This document shows, in pieces, positions 37,566 through 49,512 of a DNA stretch of 64,000 bases (position 1 is the stretch's first letter; each line of letters starts with the position of its first letter). Both the position numbers and the translations under genes were made by a program. The notes beneath the pieces are model-generated. The model saw nothing but the letters and a program-made list of their open reading frames with translations. It was not told the DNA's origin and ran no database searches. This stretch comes from Diatrype stigma (lineage: Eukaryota > Ascomycota > Sordariomycetes > Xylariales > Diatrypaceae): assembly GCA_022225965.2 (NCBI GenBank), contig JAKJXP020000017.1:496001-560000 (forward strand), written 5' to 3'.

Positions 37566-38688
37566 ATGTCAAACTTCAAGTGGGATCCAGAGTTCCTGGA
37601 CTGGTACAGCACACTCACTGCCGCTGGCATTCCTACTATTACTTCACCCCTCGAATTACGAGAGCTTAACCATCACCTGGTAGGCCTTTTGGTCACACAG
37701 CAGCCCATCCACCCACAGATTGAGCAGTCCACGCACTCGGTGACCTCCCCTGATGGTACCCCCATAACAGTAACGCGTTTTGCAACACTCGCCCACCGCC
37801 AATCTACCTCACCTCAGCCCGCTGTCGTCTACTTTTTCGGTGGGGGCTTGATTTCCTGCAATACAGCGCTTTGGGCTCCCCTGATCGCCAATTACGTTGT
37901 GGACTCCGGGGTGCAGTTCTTCTCTGTGGACTATCGATTAGCACCGGAACACCCTGGTGAGATTCTAGAGCCCCTTTATATCTTTTCATGACCTATTTCC
38001 GGGAGCTTCCTATCTTCAGGATCTGCCTTTTCACAGGCTACTTCCTCTCCAGGCAGTGCCAAGAGTTCCCGAGACCTGCTACGTAGAGCCCATACTGACT
38101 CTGGAACGTGATATAGCCCCAGCTGCGGTCGAGGACGCCTTTGCAACTGTGCAGTGGTTGTCAGAACACGCCCAAGAGCTAGCTGTGGACCCAGCTCGGA
38201 TCTGTGTTATGGGCGACTCGGGGGGCGGCGGCATCGCCGCCGGTGCGGCGCTGCTTGCTAGAGACAGGAAGCTCAACCCTCCATTGGCGAAACAGATCCT
38301 TATAGCCCCCATGCTAGACGACCGTACATCAACTTGGTTCCCAGAGCCAAAGCCCTTTCCATTCTGGAATGTTGAAAACAACAAGATGGCATGGGCTGCT
38401 TATGTTGGCGCTGACAAGGCTGGGCTGCCAGAGGCAGATGTGAGCCCTTATGCAGCGCCAGGTAGGGCGGAAGACGTGACCGGCCTGCCGAGTACCTACA
38501 TCGAGGTTGGGAACCTGGAGTTGTTCCGAGATGAAAATACGACCTACGCATCAAGATTGGCAGCGGTGGATACAGATGTCGAGTTCCATATATGGCCGGG
38601 GGTTCCTCATGGTATAGAGCTTGCGCCTAATCTGGCAGCAACCCAGATCGCGATGAAGAGTCGAACAAGGGCTATTAAGAGCTTTTGA
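37566..38688 (+). CDS. Alpha/beta hydrolase, hormone-sensitive-lipase-like esterase with altered catalytic motifs
   Basis: Exons 37566..37956 and 38117..38688 give 320 residues. The 160-nt intron has a GTGAGA donor, CTGAC near the 3' end and a TAG acceptor. The join restores RLAPEHPAPAAVEDAF, a hallmark of the HSL (alpha/beta hydrolase-3) family. The nucleophile elbow GDSGG has Ser165, and the C-terminal PGVPHG supplies His295. Two positions deviate: the usual HGGG oxyanion motif reads FGGG (Phe91 for His), and the catalytic Asp of the LDLFRDE motif is Glu265 (LELFRDE). Such enzymes cleave short-chain or secondary-metabolite esters; the substrate here is unknown. There is no signal peptide, so it is likely cytosolic. 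It has no biosynthetic neighbours, so a cluster role is not supported. A MITE lies about 680 bp upstream. Confidence 0.88.
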
Positions 38689-40588
38689 TCAGGACCGAAA
38701 TACAGCTTGGAAATCAACATATTTTACGAAGTGCTTAGGAGCACTACGTACCCACTCCAGTGCATTATATAAGCCTACCAAGGACTAGCCAGGAGACTGG
38801 AAATGATATCAATACAAGTAGCATTAGCGGACCGATGTCATAGTTGGTCCAGACCACTATCACTGAGCCACTATGCCCCTACTAGAAGGGACGTCGTACT
38901 TGGGTTCCCTATAGTGATGGTATATATGCGGAACCACCTATCCATATGCCCGCTATGATAACCCACAGATATTTGTCAGGTCGCTTGCAGGTAGTTCCGA
39001 AAACTACTAGGTAAGGTGTATATAACAGTACTCTTTGTAAAGGCTGTGAAGAGTTGTGTCTGCTACCTTTTGAGGACCCAGGAAGTCGTAAGGTAGACAG
39101 AAGACGGCGGTCGAATCGCTGTATTATACTTTCCTGCTTCTGCCTATCGTTCCGGGTGAGTCGAGTAATGACCAGCGGAACTTTGAGCCTCTCGGTGTAT
39201 GTCAGGAAGGGCTTGGGCCCCTGGAATGCGGGACTAGTGGACCTCGTCGATGTTACTTAAGACTGTCTCAGCACAAAGAACCAATGTTAAAGAGAGGGTC
39301 TGTTGTCACCATGGTGAGAGAGAACCATCTATTTTCTTCCATGGCTAATATCCGGTCATTAACTTTTCCATGCTTAGGGTCAGATCTCGCCTATCACCGG
39401 CCATACAGGGACCTCAGAACATGATCTCGGACAGCGGATACTGAGTCGAACGGATGTTCTCGGGTTCCGGACAGATTAATTCCTGCCTTGTATTGACGGT
39501 TCGCCCGCTGAGGAGAGGAAGAGAAAAATTGAGCCACAGGCCTACACTAATAACGGTATAAGAACTCCCTTGCGTCCCTTCGTCGCCCACGCTTGTATCG
39601 TCCAACATCCCATGCTCCCTTTTCAAGCAAGCAAGCAAGCCCAAACACAAACAGTCAAGCCGCCCACCCATACGTCCATACATCCGTCAATCCATCATTC
39701 GTTCCATGCCATACGTAAAAGGAATAAGCAGCAAAAAGATGAAAAGCATAACAAAAGAGGTATATGAAAAAAACCAACCAACATTTCCTTCCCCTCCCCC
39801 CCTCGCTTCTTCCAAACAAAACCCAAACAGGATATCCCAAAGACAGATAGCCGCCCCTTTGTAAGTCATGCTATGGTGATGATAATAATGATGCGTATGG
39901 TATCGGGTGGATATCAGACAAAATGCTCAACTCGACAACGGCCGACTTACTCCGGATATCTTCCTCGCCCTCGCCTTCGCCTTCGCCTTCGCTCTCATCT
40001 TCGTCCCAGCACTTGTCCCTCGCTGCTTGCCTGTGGCGATGGTACACATATATATATGTAACACGGCCGTCCCCTTCCCTCGTCTTGCCATAACTGTTTC
40101 CTCCCCAATTCGCATTAGAGAGTAGTGGGAACAACGGACAGTAACGAAACCCATCGGCGTCTTGTGTCAGGGCACACGGACACCTTCTCGTATCTTTGCC
40201 TCAGTCCGCAAGTATTGTTTTTCTGAGGCCCTTTCTCTCTCCCTCTCTCTCTCTCTGCACTTCTGTCGCTCCAAGAAACGCGTCCTCCTTTTTCTCCTCT
40301 TCCTTCATTCCCCCGTTCTCTTCCGACCCTGTCTCTCCTCGACTCCCCCCCAAAAAAACGAAACAACCCCCCAAAATGAATGGATGTCAAGGATATTATA
40401 CACGCGAGTTAGGGAAGTTGTTTGTTTGTACAACATCTGTTCGAAGTGAGCTTACCCCCACTCCCCCCTTTCCCGCTCGCCACCAGCACCGAGCGTATTG
40501 CCTTGGCTCCGCTCGGCTCCCCCTCGCGTCTGTGCGTGGAGGGGGGATAACGTACATACATACATAGATGAAACAGTAAATAACCCCC
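38689..40588. other. Intergenic region between convergent genes (esterase and VIB-1-like)
   Basis: It holds the 3' UTRs of both neighbours. No gene supported. The strand as shown is pyrimidine-rich from about 39960 to 40360, with a (CGCCTT)n patch at 39965-39995 and CT runs near 40230-40255. Confidence 0.6.
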
Positions 40589-43101
40589 CTACGACGGGCT
40601 CCAAGAGTAGTGGTTCAGCCCCGACGAGTAGCTGACCGCAGTGGCGGGGGTGTGCTCGCTCTTGGTCTGCGAGGGCAGCAGGTGGCCCGTCTTGTAGTGG
40701 TCGGGGAATCCATACGGCCTGCTCTCGCTGCTGCTGCCTCCGCCGCCGCCCCCGCTGACGCCGTTGGAATAGCTCGGGATGGAGCCGCTCGTCTCGCCTG
40801 CCGTGCTTGTCCATGAGCTCGATGGAGGGTAGTAGTCGCGGGCCGGTGGCGGTGGTGGTGGCGGTGCCTGTTGTTGTTGTTGTTGCTGTTGCTGTTGTTG
40901 TTGCTGTTGTTGGGAGTGGTGGCCGCCGCCGCTGCTCTCGCCGCTGCTGTACGTAGATGAGGATGGCACCTCGCTGCTGGAGCTGTGGGTCACGGACACG
41001 TAGCCCGAGGCGGGCCCGTACCGGTACTCCGAGGCGGACTCGTTGTTCGATAGCGAGCTGGCGCTGGGGATCGACGAGTGGCTGCCGTGGCGCGGGCTCT
41101 TGTTCGGCCGCGGGTTCGTGTCCACGTACCGCGGTATGCTGAGGCTGTGGTCGGTGGTGGAGTTGCTGAGCGCCGTCGTCGAGACGGACAGGGGCGGCGG
41201 CGCCGACGTGTACGTGTACTGGGTGCGGACGGGGGGTTGCTGGCTCTGCTGGTGCTGGTGCTGCTGATGTTGGTGTTGGTGTTGGTGTTGATGCTGGTGA
41301 TGTTGCTGGTGGTGTTGCTGGTGCTGGTGGTGTTGCTGCTGTTGTGATGGTGGCGGCGGTGGCGGTTGATGCTGATCACTCGATACCAGAGGAAGCTGCA
41401 TAGACGGCATCGACGTCTGGATTGACATATCTTGTGGTTCTGTTGAATAGCTAGGAGCCCCTGACAGCGGCAGTTTCTGGTACGACTCGGCTGGGACAGA
41501 GGATGGCGGGTAACTAGCCGTGGCTGACGATGGAACTTGGGCCAGGGGGAGCTGAGTGGACGAAGTCCAAGTAGGATAAGAGCTGCTTCCGTCGTTAGTT
41601 ACACTATGTTCTGTCTCTGAACCGGATCTCACAACCCCTATTCACCACCCAGTTCTTTCTCAACGGGAGGATGGCAATGATTGTGTTTAAGGGGCAGATT
41701 TCAACACTGCACCTCCTGAACAATATCACGCGGAACAACCTACTTTGATCTCATCGTCATCGGACTGCCGGGAATTTTCGTGGCGTTGAATGTGAATGCC
41801 GTTCGGGGCAGTTCGAGGTTCAGGCCCCGCACCTTCGGGTCCTGGGGCTTCACTGCTAGCGGCCCGGCCACGATTCCCAGCCCCGTCTCGACAAGAGCCT
41901 GGCCCCGTGAGCCAGCGCTCGATCCCAGGAGCGGGATCTCCTTTCTAGCCTGAAAGTTCCGCGGACTCCGTCCTCGGACCACTATTGGCGCCGTCGTAGA
42001 TTCTGAGAGGATGACCTTGGTCCCGTTTGCCAACGTGCCCACGACTTTGAGGTGCAACACGAAATGCTGCTGCAGTTCTTTCCGCCTCCCGTTGTTGGCG
42101 GTCGCGCTGCGAAATAATAACGATTCGTTAGTCTCTCTTCTCTCTTTGCTCCTGCGGGTGCCGCCGTCTTTCAAACCAAGAGCAAATAAAAATAAAGGGG
42201 GTGGGGGGGACAGTGGGTTTCTCGAATCTAGTCAAACCTACATTCGAAACTGCAGACGCCGCCACCCAATAGGATACACCGCGTACTCCCCCTCCGCTTC
42301 CTGTCCGTCGTCCGGGAATGGGATCAGGGGCAGCGGTGGCGGTTCCTGATCCGCCGTCTGCGGCAGTTCCGGCGAGTTTGGTGGGGGCGTCTTCCAGGGG
42401 ATGACGATCAGGCGCACGGCGTGCCCGTCCACGGATTCGATAGCGGAGATCGTGACTTCGGTGTTGCTGACCGGGACCGTCTCGCCGGTGTCGGACAGGA
42501 TGACCGACAGCTGCCCCCGCGGCGTGATCAAGGAGCCGCTGATCTGAAATAGGTTCCGCCGGTAGCACGTCAGCTCGGGCTGTAGCATCGAACCGTCACT
42601 CGTGTTGGACGGCATCTCTGACAAAAAGAACATGCCGTGCAGCTGGGCTGAGAGTTCGAGCTGCTGCATCCGCCCGTGCTGGTCGACTATGGTGTGCTTG
42701 TCCTGGGTCCGGCGAAAGGACAGGAGCTTCTGGTCGTGGTTGACTGTGAGCTTGGACCCGTCGTCTCGCAGGTCTTGAACGATCTCCTGGTACGGTGGGT
42801 GCTCATCCTGCGGGTATGGCCGCTTCAGATTGGGATAGCTATGGTGCTGTGTCAGAGGGGGCTGCGCGTGCCTGTCGAAAGACTCGGGTCCCTCCTGTGA
42901 GTATCGTGGTGGATATGGGTATGGGTGCTCAATAGCCGGGTGACTGCTCCTGGGCCGCGCCGAATGCTGCGATGCTGCCGACGGAGGATGCGCAAGTGTT
43001 GATAGGGGCACGGTTCCGCCATAACTCGACCAAAGGCTCCCATGCGATGGCTCCGACTTCAACTCTGCCATGGTCGCCGTTAGAGTCGCCGTGGTTGACA
43101 T
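40589..43101 (-). CDS. vib-1: NDT80/PhoG-like transcription factor, VIB-1/XprG family
   Basis: Exons 43101..42242, 42106..41744 and 41582..40589 give 738 residues. Introns are 135 and 161 nt; both have GTAGGT donors, CTAAC branch sites and CAG acceptors. The NDT80-type DNA-binding domain spans about residues 115-405: LTVNHDQKLLSFRRTQDKHT, MFFLSEMPSNTSDG, CYRRNLFQISGS, then across the junction WRRLQFRIATANNGRRKELQ and ESTTAPIVVRGRSPRNFQAR. The C-terminal half is low complexity: poly-Pro, long (HQ)n, a run of about 16 Gln and Gly/Ser repeats, probably an activation region. In Neurospora VIB-1 controls heterokaryon-incompatibility genes and secreted hydrolases; in Aspergillus XprG governs proteases and starvation responses. 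That function is inferred here. The start could be Met11 (43071). The last acceptor was chosen for its CTAAC branch; an ATAG site at 41604 is also in phase. Confidence 0.92.
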
Positions 43102-43931
43102 GGGAACATATCTCCTTGGAAGTTCTTCTTTTCAATATTGGCCCTCCTCCCGAGTTTTTTCCCTTCCTTCCGATAAGAGCTCACCGTCGACTGGTAAGTG
43201 CTTCTCTCACCAATACATGCATGCACTGCCCTACTGGTGGTCAAGCATAGGGCTATAGAGCTCGCAGCTAGATTCTTAACCGACGCTTCTCTCTCTTCTC
43301 TCACTGTCGATGTCTCTCGCGTTGTCTCTCCGTCTTCCGTCACTCCGTGTCCCGTTTGCTGTTGTTTACTGGTATGGTATCGCAGTCCCTGTGGCAAAGG
43401 TGAAAGACAAAAAGTTCCTCGCGTGAAAGACAACACGGGCGGTGTTAGAATAAAGTAGCCGTTTGAGCAGGTAGTTTACGGCTGTAACCGAAATATACTA
43501 CTTTATGGGGAATGGGCGTTTTCGCGGCAGTCGTCGTGAGTCGGAGGGGGGAGGGGGGTGTTATTCTTGAACGATCCCGCAGGGTGCACACATCTGCCTG
43601 CCCACTACTAACTATATTGCCTTGGGGTGTGGGACGCGCAGGCTTTGAACGAACGGGGGAGAAGCCCACTCACTCACTTGCGGGAGGGAAAGGCAAGGTT
43701 CTTCAAGGTCCAGGTTGTTATGTGCCCCCAGAAGGCTGCGGGCGAGCCTTTTTTGATTTTTTTGCGTCCTTGTTGCTGCTGCTCCTGCTGCTACTACCAC
43801 TATGTAGAGCGAAAAGAGAGGCGACTTGGGGTCTGGTTTGGTACCGTACAGTGTTTTAGTACATCGGCATGTTCAAGGGCGTTGCATGTAGCCCGACTGG
43901 GAAGGAGACTGGGGTGACGGCGATCTAGTTT

Positions 43932-43956
43932 GGGGGGGGGGGGGGGGGGGGGGGGG
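43932..43956. repeat. 25-nt poly-G tract
   Basis: Uninterrupted G run about 0.8 kb upstream of the VIB-1-like start. Homopolymer length may be unreliable. Confidence 0.85.
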
Positions 43957-44250
43957 AAACACCAGGGTCACAGTCTTTCCCTGGGCCGCGCGACCTCTCT
44001 GTCTTGTCGAACGAACGAATATAACTCGGCACAGCGTCGACAAACTCTGCCTGTTTCAAGATCGCGTAGATGCTGATATATATATAATATATACATATAT
44101 ATGACGCGCCGAGGAGACTTCAGAATGATAGGGGATATATCACAGCACGGGTAGCAGGTTCGTTTGGTCCGCCCTGGATATCCTGACTACATACGCGTCG
44201 GCAGCAAAATTGAAATGATATTCAAAGTTATTACTATCACTCGGGGAAAC

Positions 44251-44271
44251 GGGGGGGGGGGGGGGGGGGGG
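44251..44271. repeat. 21-nt poly-G tract
   Basis: A second G run preceded by GGGGAAAC, 295 bp from the first. Confidence 0.85.
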
Positions 44272-45922
44272 TGTGGATGTGGAGGTAAGTTACAAGCCGT
44301 CATGTCTATCTAAGGCAGGGCCCGCTCCATCCCTACATAACCTTCTTCGTCTGCCGACTACTCTGACAGGGGGACCTGTGTGCCTAGTCGAGCTAGTAGC
44401 AAGTATACTTATCTGGAGGTACCACAAGGACGAAGAAGAAGAAGAAGGATATGTAGATATGTAACTAGATGGATCATGATGATGAACCGCAGCGGAGGAC
44501 CTTGCCTCGCTCGCCATTGGGCGAAGAAGCAACGGCAAAGGGGGCGGCGACCACCACGACCACGACCATCACCCCTCCCCTAGCGCGCAAGCGTTAGGGG
44601 ACTGGTGAGCAGAAACCAGAGCGGACATGGGATGTCGATGAGAGGGCCCGACTAGGCAGGTAGGGCATAGATCAATATGGGAGACATGGGGGTGGCGAGG
44701 ACCCCTCCACTCATCGAGCAGGAAATGGGCCGGGAGACGGCGCTCCTGAGTCGTCACTTCACTGCCGCTTCAGGGACGGAATTGGCAGCAGCAGCAGCAG
44801 CCGCAGCAGCAATAACCGCAACTCAGCAACAAGTCCGCCTGCTGCTAGTCGCTGCTGCTGCTGCTGGTGCTGCTGCTGCCGTCTTGCGGCGGCGCTAGCC
44901 CAGCCAGCCTGCTCGCCCATCCGCCCGCCTGCCTGCCCTTGCCCTGCCTGAGCCTGAGCAATATCGGCCCTGGCCCCCAAAACAGAACAGGGTGGTCCTG
45001 AGTCTAAAAAGCAAATCCTCCGACATCTCTTCCTAGGATAGAGGGGCCCGCTATTTCTAGGAAAACCGTTGGGCCACAACGGGGGACCGGTGGAGTTGAA
45101 GAGGGCTAGAAGGGAATGGCGCACCGACAAGGGGTCGTGAAGTGCTTTCGCCCACCCATTGGAAATGCACGATACAATGTACGTACTGTGAGGAAGTATG
45201 GTTACTAGTAGATGTATATAGGACCCTACATATAACGCGGTATGCACTATGTATGGAGACAAAGTGGTTTTGTACATGGAAGTGGAGAGGCAATGTATAT
45301 TTGTCTGCATTATTTGGTAGGTCTGCATATAGCACCGTTCAATAAGGGAAAACTTTGTGTACTTATATAGTAAAAATAAGAATTGGCTTAGACTAGCATT
45401 TCGTGAGATTGAGACCGACCGGGGTGCCGGGGTCTAAACTAGGGGATTTACAAGTAACAAGCACGGTACGGCGGCGGATAGCGGAGACCCCAGCAGCCTC
45501 GCTTCGACGCGGACGGGAAAGAGAGAGAGCAGGAAAGGGAGAGGAAGGAAAAAGAAGAAGAAATTGAAAAGCAAAGAACCCGATATGGACGACTGACGAA
45601 ACGGATTTGGCTTATACCCCGGTCGTGTCAGAACTCTACTGCTAGCTATGTATGATTTGGGCTCACCGGAAGAAGCGTGCCTTTTCGTGAGATGAGCAAT
45701 ACTTCTCAAGCCTCTCTAGGTACTACTACTACGTAGATAGACCGCGCTTATCACAGGTTGCTGATCTAACTACTATGTAGGTAGTCGTCTAGGCTAGGTA
45801 GAGGCTAGGGGCGGGTCGATGCGACAAGTCTCTCCTTACCGCGGAATCCTAGTAAGATAGTTATTAGAAAGCTTCGGGGAAAATATGATGAAGATGACCT
45901 GACTAATAACACAATATCGTTG

Positions 45923-45962
45923 ACTGTGGATGAAGCGACATGCTGTGGATGAAGAGACATCC
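45923..45962. repeat. Short direct duplication TGTGGATGAAGNGACAT
   Basis: Two adjacent copies separated by a few bases, with one mismatch. Confidence 0.7.
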
Positions 45963-48944
45963 AAGCTGAACAGACGGTTCCTATCCACTGTCCAGGATCG
46001 ATTTGGGGTTTATCGTCTCGGCTATCCAGCCTAGAACGGAAAACGTACCTACATACGTAGAATATACGCTCATGCTCGTGCTCGTGCTCTCATGCCATGC
46101 ATATGTACAATGTCTAGCTATGCCGTATGCGCGCCTCGAGGAGGAACAGCTCGCTCAACGGTTGCAGATGACTTGACGACTTCGTATATTCTCTCCCATC
46201 CAGGTCAATGAAGCCGCGCCATCCATTCATCCATGCAGTCCAGTCCACTCCAGCCCATCCACCAGCTTGCTATCCCGACGGTTATCAAAAACACTCTCTC
46301 ACACCTGCCTACCTAGCTGATTTTCACCTACATAATCCGATAGTCAAACGAACCCGCGGCGCAAAAGATACAGATTCACGACATGACCACATTCCCGATT
46401 CAGAAGCAGTGTGGGTGGGAACCCCATAACAGATCCACCGAACTGACTGATAGACTTTCGTGACAAGCCGCCACATTGTGTGAAAAGGGGGGGCAGACAA
46501 CAATATTCAGGTATATGTGTACAAAGGTACCTGGTCAGCTATTCCAAAGACGGGAGCTATCTATTCTTGTAGATATCCCGCAACTGACTGTTTGACTGCG
46601 GCATCATTACACAAACCCTCGCCTACGCAGATGCGGCACGACCTACCTGCTGTACTTACACTACAGCCACAACGGTCGATATGTGCGGTACTGTACATAG
46701 CATGTACCTAGGCAGAATTCGGCACGCGGTGGTTCTTTTTAAGCATGTTCTCAACGTCCAGGTCCCCCCCTTCTCCTCTCTCGCCCTCTGATTGGGCGAC
46801 AAATGGTGATGGGGGAAATCGACACGCTGTTATAGGAACAGGTATTTATGCCGGCACTAACATAACATCCTCTACGGCGCGCCAATTGCTCTAGTTAAGC
46901 GCTCACCATGTAACGTAAGAGCAACATGCATGTGCCAATGCTAGAATATAACAACATAACTGCCAACTTACGCAAATCAGACCTCTTTCTGCTATGGGGA
47001 AGAAATATTCCTAGAAACTGGAAGCGCGGATAACAGAGATGCAGACGACAACAGTAACAAGAAGAACCAGAAGAGCCTGCCTGCCCGTCTGCCCTGCTTT
47101 GCCCTGCCCTGCTTTGCTTGTACCCGCGGGGGCTCTCCCTAAAAAGCGCAACAAGCGCAAGCGACAATTACTGGTTCAGATTTCCATTACTGTAACGGTA
47201 AATGAAGTTGTTGCCAAAGACCGAAAAGATCCGGGTTCTAAATAAAACCCCCAAGTTTCTTGGCGTGAGAAAGAATGACACCAGCCAGCCAGCCCGCCCG
47301 CCAGCCCGCCCGCCTACATAGCAGTTACTTCATGATTTAGTCATTAGGTGAGTTGGACTGATTGGCCTTTTACAGGCAGCTGAGGAATGCGTGCAGTGGC
47401 TGAGTGGGTAGCACAAAAGCATGCGTGTCGTGCCTGGTGGAGTTGGGTTGTTCCTTTTAAGATGTCATATCGTGAGACGACGTTTTTGATGATGCGGTTT
47501 GTGCTACTGGCCCATTGGAAATAGGCCAAGACATAATCTCTTCATCATATGTAGTCAGCTTGGTAGCAGCGAGGCTCAGCTCACTGGAGAGAAACACTGT
47601 CAGCAAAAAGAAATAAAAGGATTGCCGACATGTGCAATACCTACATAGCCATGCGCTGTGCTGCGCCGCGCCGTGCCTGAACTGTACCGACCTTTCATAT
47701 TCACTTGCTCACAGAACTGGGTACTTAGATACCCACGGGACCAGCCTTACCTCACCTCACGTACGTATTCGTATGCAACGAGCGGAATCAGGTACGAAGT
47801 ATGGAGATGGTTTACAGTCAAAACACGGGCGGTGGTTTTATTAGGGACCGACGTATTGTACATAGTTGAGTAAGTACCTCGTTATTCGTGCCTCGACCCG
47901 ATGATCGACGGAGACGTGTGCTGTTCTCGAAACCGATTTCCTTCCTTTCTTCTGTTTCGACATGCCCGGATCGGAGTACATACCCAGAAGTAATCCGTTT
48001 TCTCGACCTTTTCACCAGATGATGCGCCAGGAAAGACGTCGGCTGATTGGCCGTACCAGAGCGTGATCAAGGGGATCAAGGGGATCGCATCGCATCGCAT
48101 CGCCAGGGAAGCCGTGTGTCGGCTCCACTCCACAACCGTTGAACGCATGGGGGACGAAGGTACGGGCTTGGCCTGGCCTGTCCTTGGTTGAGTACGAAGT
48201 AGTTACGTACTATAGGTGTACGGATGCTAGAACCGGGAATAACCAAATCTACGTAGTTCAGATGCCCAGATCGTCCGTCCCAGGTGCCCAGATACCCCGC
48301 CGGTTCTGCAATCACCGGGCAAGCAAGCAAAATCCCAGACGAGGGGGCGAGACGAGGGGGCGAGACCTCACAGTCTTTGGCATAGTAAGGCTGTGCCAGG
48401 CCAATTCGTTTTGAACAAGCCTTGACTAGGTAGTTACTTGTAGTTGATGAGAAAGCTTTGATCTCCTCTTCCTCGACAACTTACATACTCACTTAAGTAC
48501 ATAGCTTCGCTTTCGGTACCGCTTGGAACGGAGCAGGTGACTGGTCGATTGAGAGTCCGTTGGCTGGTTGGTCTGATTGGTGGATGATGGGGGGGTTTGT
48601 ACCTGTGCCTGTGTGTGATGGAAGAAGAGGTTCGCTGAAGGGACCTGCGTGGGGACCTGCAAAGTCCGAAATTAACCCCCAAAGGAGCCGGCCTTTGTAC
48701 TTAATAGGACCCACGCAGTAGGGCTATAGATGCTAATTAATATACATTAGAATTCAGACCACGAAGGTCTTGCCTATTTTGAGGGCCTCCAATGTCACGA
48801 TCCAGGGTTCGAGAGCGTTACTTCGCACTTTCGAGCACTGTACATACTCTGTATGTACTTATATAGGTGGTAGCCCGATAGCGTGCAGGCCATGGCCAAG
48901 ATAGCTTATATCCAGCCGTAACCCGACATACATATGTACGTTCA

Positions 48945-48981
48945 TACCTATACCTATACCTATATATATATATATATATAT
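48945..48981. repeat. (CCTATA)n then (TA)n microsatellite
   Basis: TACCTATACCTATACC grading into an (AT)n run. Confidence 0.9.
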
Positions 48982-49482
48982 GTCTATCTAAGTAAATAGA
49001 TATAGATATTAACCTTCAGACAGGAATGCCATATGTTGTCTTCAACAAAAGCACACGTGTAAGCTACAGTTACATACATGAGTACCTAAGTATGAGAGGC
49101 TGATGCACCCGTAACCCGTAGCCGGGGGCACAGAATAGGAAACGCAGGCAGGATTTGAGCTACAAACGTTCCAACGCGGGAGGCTTCCAGGGATTGACAG
49201 GCAACACGAGGTGGAGAGAGACTGCAATGTACTGGCATCTACCTATGTACGTATGTCTGCAGTCAGATCGCGGCAGATACCTATACATGCCTTGTCTTGG
49301 CCCCCAGTCCAGGATGGGAGAGAGAGACCCGCGCGGGGATCGCAGCGCAGGCTGACTGGCTGAGTGGGATTTACGCATCTGTCGTCGCGATGTTTTCAAG
49401 GAATACAGAGTATAGATCCAACCCTTATAGATCCAGGGTTGGACTTTCGACTGTTCTCAGATCTTTCAGGGGACGGCAGCGG

Positions 49483-49512
49483 CATGTATGTATGTATGTA
49501 TGTATGTATGTA
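49483..49512. repeat. (GTAT)n microsatellite
   Basis: About seven GTAT units. Confidence 0.9.

Noticed and set aside
38850..38930. Apparent inverted repeat CCACTATCACT / AGTGATGGT
   Set aside because: Only about 9-10 matching bases with mismatches; expected by chance in a region this size.
40600..41350. Plus-strand Ala/Arg/Val-rich ORFs opposite the VIB-1 C-terminus
   Set aside because: Reverse frames of CAG/CAT and GGC repeats in the sense gene.
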